A stretch of 64,000 bases of DNA from Kitasatospora gansuensis. GTDB taxonomy: Bacteria; Actinomycetota; Actinomycetes; Streptomycetales; Streptomycetaceae. Both the position numbers and the translations under genes were made by a program. The notes below the pieces were generated by a model, which searched no databases, was not told the DNA's origin, and saw nothing but the letters and a program-made list of their open reading frames with translations. Position 1 is the first letter of the stretch, and each line of letters begins with the position of its first letter. Where the stretch lies: positions 5,580,001 through 5,644,000 of the forward strand of contig NZ_JACHJR010000001.1 of the NCBI RefSeq assembly GCF_014203705.1. Direction: 5' to 3'. Below, piece by piece: positions 60,781 to 64,000 of the stretch.

Positions 60781-61227
60781 ATGACCACGGACACCCAACC
60801 GCACGGCCGCGTCCTCGCCGACGAGCACCTCGAACAGTCCGCCCGCCGCTCCCCGCCCGGCAGCCCCGGCCCGGCCGGAACGCACGACCTGCACCTGCTA
60901 CCCGCCTACTACGCCCTCGTCGCCAGCGGATCCAAGACCGTCGAGGTGCGCACCGCCAGCCCGGCCAAGAACCTCATCCGCCCGGGCGACCGGATCGACT
61001 TCCGCACCGACCACCACCAGCCGGTCTCCTGCGAGGTGATCCGCGTCGCCCGCTACCCGGACTTCGCGGCCCTCGTCAACGCAGAGAACCCGGCCGCGAT
61101 CAACCCGACCACCGACCGGCGCGGCATCCTCGCCGCTCTGCGCGGCATCTACCCGCCCACGAAGGAGAAGCTGGGCGCACTCGCCATCGAGATCGCCCTG
61201 TTGCCGGAGCGCCACTCCGACCGGTAG
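60781..61227 (+). CDS. ASCH domain protein
   Basis: A 148-residue protein with an ASCH fold, related to PUA-type RNA-binding domains: LLPAYYALVASGSKTVEVRTASPAKNLIRPGDRIDFR and the later CEVIRVARYPDFAALV. The first 35 residues look disordered. ASCH proteins bind or process RNA or nucleosides. GAGGAACACC precedes the ATG. It lies alone on the plus strand, 130 bases after the XRE gene. Confidence 0.72.
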   Translation: MTTDTQPHGRVLADEHLEQSARRSPPGSPGPAGTHDLHLLPAYYALVASGSKTVEVRTASPAKNLIRPGDRIDFRTDHHQPVSCEVIRVARYPDFAALVNAENPAAINPTTDRRGILAALRGIYPPTKEKLGALAIEIALLPERHSDR

Positions 61228-61384
61228 CCAGCTGGGCGGCGGCAGCACGGCCGGACGACCTGCCGAATGGAACGGACGCGCAGGGCACGCGCCCAGGGAG
61301 CAAGATCACGAGCAACGCCGCATCCGCCACCCAGCGGACCGGGCCGGTACAGCACTGCCGGAGTCGCCAACTCCCTTTCGGGTA

Positions 61385-62284
61385 CTACAGGATGTTCCAC
61401 CGAAGGTCATGGCGATCCCGGCGAAGGCCCTCGACGCGCGACACCACCTCGCCCAGCGTGCTGGTGCCAGCAGCCGCCCGCTTGGCGTTCGTGGTGATCA
61501 TCCGAAGCTCGCGGAGGTCACGCAGCACCCCGTAGCCGGACCAGCCAGTCACGTCGAAGCCGTACCGCTCGGCGAACTGCTCGTAGTGGGCCCGGCCGTA
61601 GCCGAAGCGGCGGCAGTGGATCTCCACCGTGACGCAGTCCAACTCGGGCGGTCCGAAGCAGGCCGTGTCCCAGTCGCACAGCACCGCGGAACCGCCGTGG
61701 TGCAGCGCATTGCGATGCTGCGGATCTCCCTGGAGCAGGCCCGGACGAACTGCGTAGCGGACTTCGGCCAAGGCCGATTCGAGGTGATCGAGGCGCTGCG
61801 CCAGGAAGGACAGGTCCGCAGGCGGCAGCCCGGTGATTGCCGCGAGGGATCGGCGGATCGCGCCGACCGTGTCGAGCGTCCGGACATCAAACGGAGGAGG
61901 TGAGAGCCGGTGCAGGGTACGAAGCGGCTCCGCGAGGAGCGCGGCTGGCACGGGATCGGCGGGCTGCGGGAGGTACTGCCAGAAGGTGATGGCGTGCTCG
62001 CCGACGAGCACCGGCTGCTCCACCGGGAGCAGTTCGACGGTGGGGAAGTCCTGGCTGCTGAGCCACTGGACCAGCCGCACAGTGCGCTGGACGTCGGCCA
62101 CCGGCGTGCCGGCCCGCGCGATCTTGGCCACCGCTCCGGCGCCTTTCAACCGGAACACCGCGTTGGTGTGGCCGCGCAGCATCTCGGCGCCAACCGGGTC
62201 GACCCCGATGCGGCGGCACGCCTCCTCGAGGACGGAGTGGACCTCGGATTCGGCGAAGCCGCCGATGACAACCGGAACAGTCAT
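61385..62284 (-). CDS. Aminoglycoside-phosphotransferase-fold protein
   Basis: A 299-residue APH-family kinase. N-lobe: MLRGHTNAVFRLKGAGAVAKIARAG with the ATP-binding Lys. The catalytic loop is LLQGDPQHRNAL (Asp and Asn) and the metal loop AVLCDWDTACFGPPELD. It is the second APH-fold protein within 6 kb. The substrate cannot be predicted; many streptomycete members are not antibiotic kinases. It lies 33 bases after the XRE/TPR regulator and may be its target. Confidence 0.78.
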   Translation of the reverse strand: MTVPVVIGGFAESEVHSVLEEACRRIGVDPVGAEMLRGHTNAVFRLKGAGAVAKIARAGTPVADVQRTVRLVQWLSSQDFPTVELLPVEQPVLVGEHAITFWQYLPQPADPVPAALLAEPLRTLHRLSPPPFDVRTLDTVGAIRRSLAAITGLPPADLSFLAQRLDHLESALAEVRYAVRPGLLQGDPQHRNALHHGGSAVLCDWDTACFGPPELDCVTVEIHCRRFGYGRAHYEQFAERYGFDVTGWSGYGVLRDLRELRMITTNAKRAAAGTSTLGEVVSRVEGLRRDRHDLRWNIL

Positions 62285-62317
62285 GCTCGTAAGGCTGACG
62301 GGAAGAGGCCGGTCCTG

Positions 62318-63703
62318 TCACATCCTGCTGGTCGGGAGGGCCAGAAGCTCGCCAAGGTCACGGACAGCCCGGGACGAGCGGACCTGCGCGGGCAGTATGG
62401 CGATCACCTCCTGCGCGCGAACCCCCAGAATCTCGGTGCGGTACTCCTCGGGGACCGTCAGGAACGTGTGAGCGGCCAGCTCGCACGCCTCGGTGACGCT
62501 CCGCTCCTGGACCAGGCACATCGCCTCTTCAAGGGCCAACAGAGCCGGGTCGATGCCGCTGTCGCCGACGTACAGCGCCAGGGCTTCCTGCTGAACGCGC
62601 CGTGCTTCCCGCAGGTCACCGAGAGCGGTGTGCGCGCCAGAGAGGTAGAACAGCAGGCGCCGGCGGGGGAACGCCCAGGCGTCGGTTTCGTCCGAGGGAG
62701 GGCACCGCTCGAACAGCTCGCGTGCCTGGACGATGGCCTCCCGGGCACCTTCGGCGTCGCCCTGGCGGGCGCGAGCGCGAGCCTCGGCAGCGGCGGCGAA
62801 CGCCCCAGTGACGGTGGCTCGGCCGCGGTTCAGCAGGCGGGCCTCCCGGGTCAGCGCGACGGCTCGCTCCAGCGGGCCGTAGTAGTAGGGCAGCATCGCG
62901 GCCTGGACACGGACGCGGGCACGGAGGTCACCGCTGCCGCTATCGTCGGCGGCCGACCGGGCGGTTCCGTACCACAGCCGGGACTGGTCGAGTCGTCCCA
63001 GCTTCATCAGGGCGTCCGCGACGAGGGTCGCCAGCACGGCGATCATCTCGGACAGGCGGCTCTGGACGGTGGCGGGTTGGCGGTCAGCGGCCAGCAGCCG
63101 GACCTCTTCGAGGATCCGGACGAGTCGGCCCAGCATCTCGGTCGGCGGCGAGACGATGTAGGCGCGCCGAAGGTCCATGACCTGCTCGTCCAGGACCTCC
63201 AGCTGCGTCGCGCTGGCCGTTGTGCTGGCCAGGGTCCCTTCGACCGTGCGCCGGAACGTGTCGACCAAGTCGCCGAAGGGATCAGGGGCGGCGACGGGAA
63301 CGACCTGCCGAGGCAGGCTCAGAGAGCCAATCCCCGGCCGTGCCGTACCAGCAGTCGCTGGGCCGGCCTCCGCTCGGTAGTCGCCGGCGACCCCGAGCCC
63401 TTGGGCATTGGTCTCGTACAACCGGCACAGCAGGTCGACGGTGCCGACCCTCGGCCTCCGGCCCTTCTCCCACGCCGCCAGTTGGTCTTCGTCCACGCCG
63501 GGGAGAGGCAGTCCCAGCCGCTCACACAACTGCACCAGCTCGGCGACGGCCTGACGCAGCGTCCAACCCCGCGCGAGGCGGTGCGCCCGGAGGAGGCTCA
63601 CGCCACAGCAGGCCGCGATCTCCGCCACCGTGTCCGTGACGGTCCAGCTGCTCGCCGCGGCGCGTTCCCGGATGCGCGCCGCACACGACGGCTTGTGAGC
63701 CAC
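62318..63703 (-). CDS. XRE-family regulator with TPR-like repeats
   Basis: A 461-residue regulator. An N-terminal helix-turn-helix (TVAEIAACCGVSLLRAHRLARGWTLRQAVAEL, then EDQLAAWEKGRRPRVGTVDLLCRLYE) is followed by about 300 residues of helical repeats (RLDQSRLWYGTARSAAD; ALGDLREARRVQQEAL). Streptomycete relatives sit beside phosphotransferase or SDR genes. GGAGGT precedes the GTG by 5-6 bases. The APH-fold gene follows at 33 bases. Confidence 0.8.
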   Translation of the reverse strand: MAHKPSCAARIRERAAASSWTVTDTVAEIAACCGVSLLRAHRLARGWTLRQAVAELVQLCERLGLPLPGVDEDQLAAWEKGRRPRVGTVDLLCRLYETNAQGLGVAGDYRAEAGPATAGTARPGIGSLSLPRQVVPVAAPDPFGDLVDTFRRTVEGTLASTTASATQLEVLDEQVMDLRRAYIVSPPTEMLGRLVRILEEVRLLAADRQPATVQSRLSEMIAVLATLVADALMKLGRLDQSRLWYGTARSAADDSGSGDLRARVRVQAAMLPYYYGPLERAVALTREARLLNRGRATVTGAFAAAAEARARARQGDAEGAREAIVQARELFERCPPSDETDAWAFPRRRLLFYLSGAHTALGDLREARRVQQEALALYVGDSGIDPALLALEEAMCLVQERSVTEACELAAHTFLTVPEEYRTEILGVRAQEVIAILPAQVRSSRAVRDLGELLALPTSRM

Positions 63704-63951
63704 AGCCCACCTCCTCGGTAGCCGAACTAGGGGTGATCGTAGCCACCGAGTTACTAGCCGGGAGCGGAAAACCGCAACTAGTTACGGCTCTTGCCCCATC
63801 GAAGCCGGAAATCCGCGACTTCGGGCGTCAACCAGCAAGAACTTCTGATTGCCGCTGATGAGGGGTTCCGAGACCCTCTCTGAACGCGCCGACCGCGTTG
63901 CCCTCAACGGCCCGGGAACACCTGCAGACCAGCACTACCCGGAGGATCGCC

Positions 63952-64000
63952 ATGCCCGCCATCACGTTCAGTGCACCCGTCAAGCTCGACTCCGTCCCCC
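63952..64000 (+). CDS. Start of a gene cut by the window end
   Basis: ATG with GGAGG 7 bases upstream opens MPAITFSAPVKLDSVP before the window ends. Sixteen residues are too few to assign a family. The 250 bases before it hold no other gene. Confidence 0.5.
   Translation, partial: MPAITFSAPVKLDSVP

Noticed and set aside
52643..64000. Phage tail or lysis genes
   Set aside because: No tape measure, tail tube, baseplate, holin or endolysin motifs; the genes are regulators and small-molecule enzymes.

Overview
The window is high-GC actinobacterial DNA: GTG starts, GTGA/ATGA gene overlaps and strong G/C at third codon positions are pervasive. The order dgt - dnaG - hrdA-type sigma factor beside nitrate-assimilation genes matches, from memory, the Streptomyces chromosome, so the host is almost certainly a streptomycete (Streptomyces or Kitasatospora).

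Positions 1-22,931 are ordinary core chromosome: a PAC2 protein, a GDSL lipoprotein, an assimilatory nitrate/nitrite block (nirD, nirB, an FAD oxidoreductase, a molybdopterin nitrate reductase and a sirohydrochlorin chelatase for sirohaem), dgt, dnaG, hrdA, a xylulokinase-type kinase, two identical tRNA-Asn genes, two paralogous secreted trypsin-like lipoproteins and a tRNA-Met(CAT). Two insertions interrupt it. One is a plasmid-style parA-parB pair with two copies of an 18-bp palindrome, a candidate new parS. The other is a 168-bp MITE-like element lying across two convergent stop codons. A GAAACAGC motif with GTnAC half-sites precedes the three nitrogen transcription units and suggests GlnR-type co-regulation.

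From about 22,932 to 52,642 lies a prophage or phage-derived island, probably integrated at the tRNA-Met gene. Next to the tRNA sit a HEPN-type cargo gene, a tyrosine integrase and an excisionase-like gene. Then follow a serine-recombinase remnant, an XRE/membrane-protein pair, three ParB-fold genes (one fused to a methyltransferase), many tiny genes, a degenerate recombinase-like gene and four tRNAs (Tyr, Ser, Ser, Gln). A modification-dependent-type restriction nuclease comes next, then terminase, portal, scaffold, decoration, major capsid, a probable connector and a minor capsid protein. An IS110 transposase sits between terminase and portal. No tail, lysis or clear replication genes are visible, so this is a head-only module.

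From 52,643 to 64,000 is an accessory segment rich in XRE regulators. Its centre is a divergently regulated four-gene operon (54,181-58,434): a three-domain kinase/kinase/nucleotidyltransferase, an APH-fold phosphotransferase, an SDR dehydrogenase and a Nudix hydrolase, joined by overlapping stops and starts or short gaps. I do not recognise this set as a described pathway, and it is the best candidate here for an undescribed system. Typical Streptomyces accessory genes follow (DUF6087, DUF6879, XRE/DUF5753, ASCH, APH, XRE/TPR).
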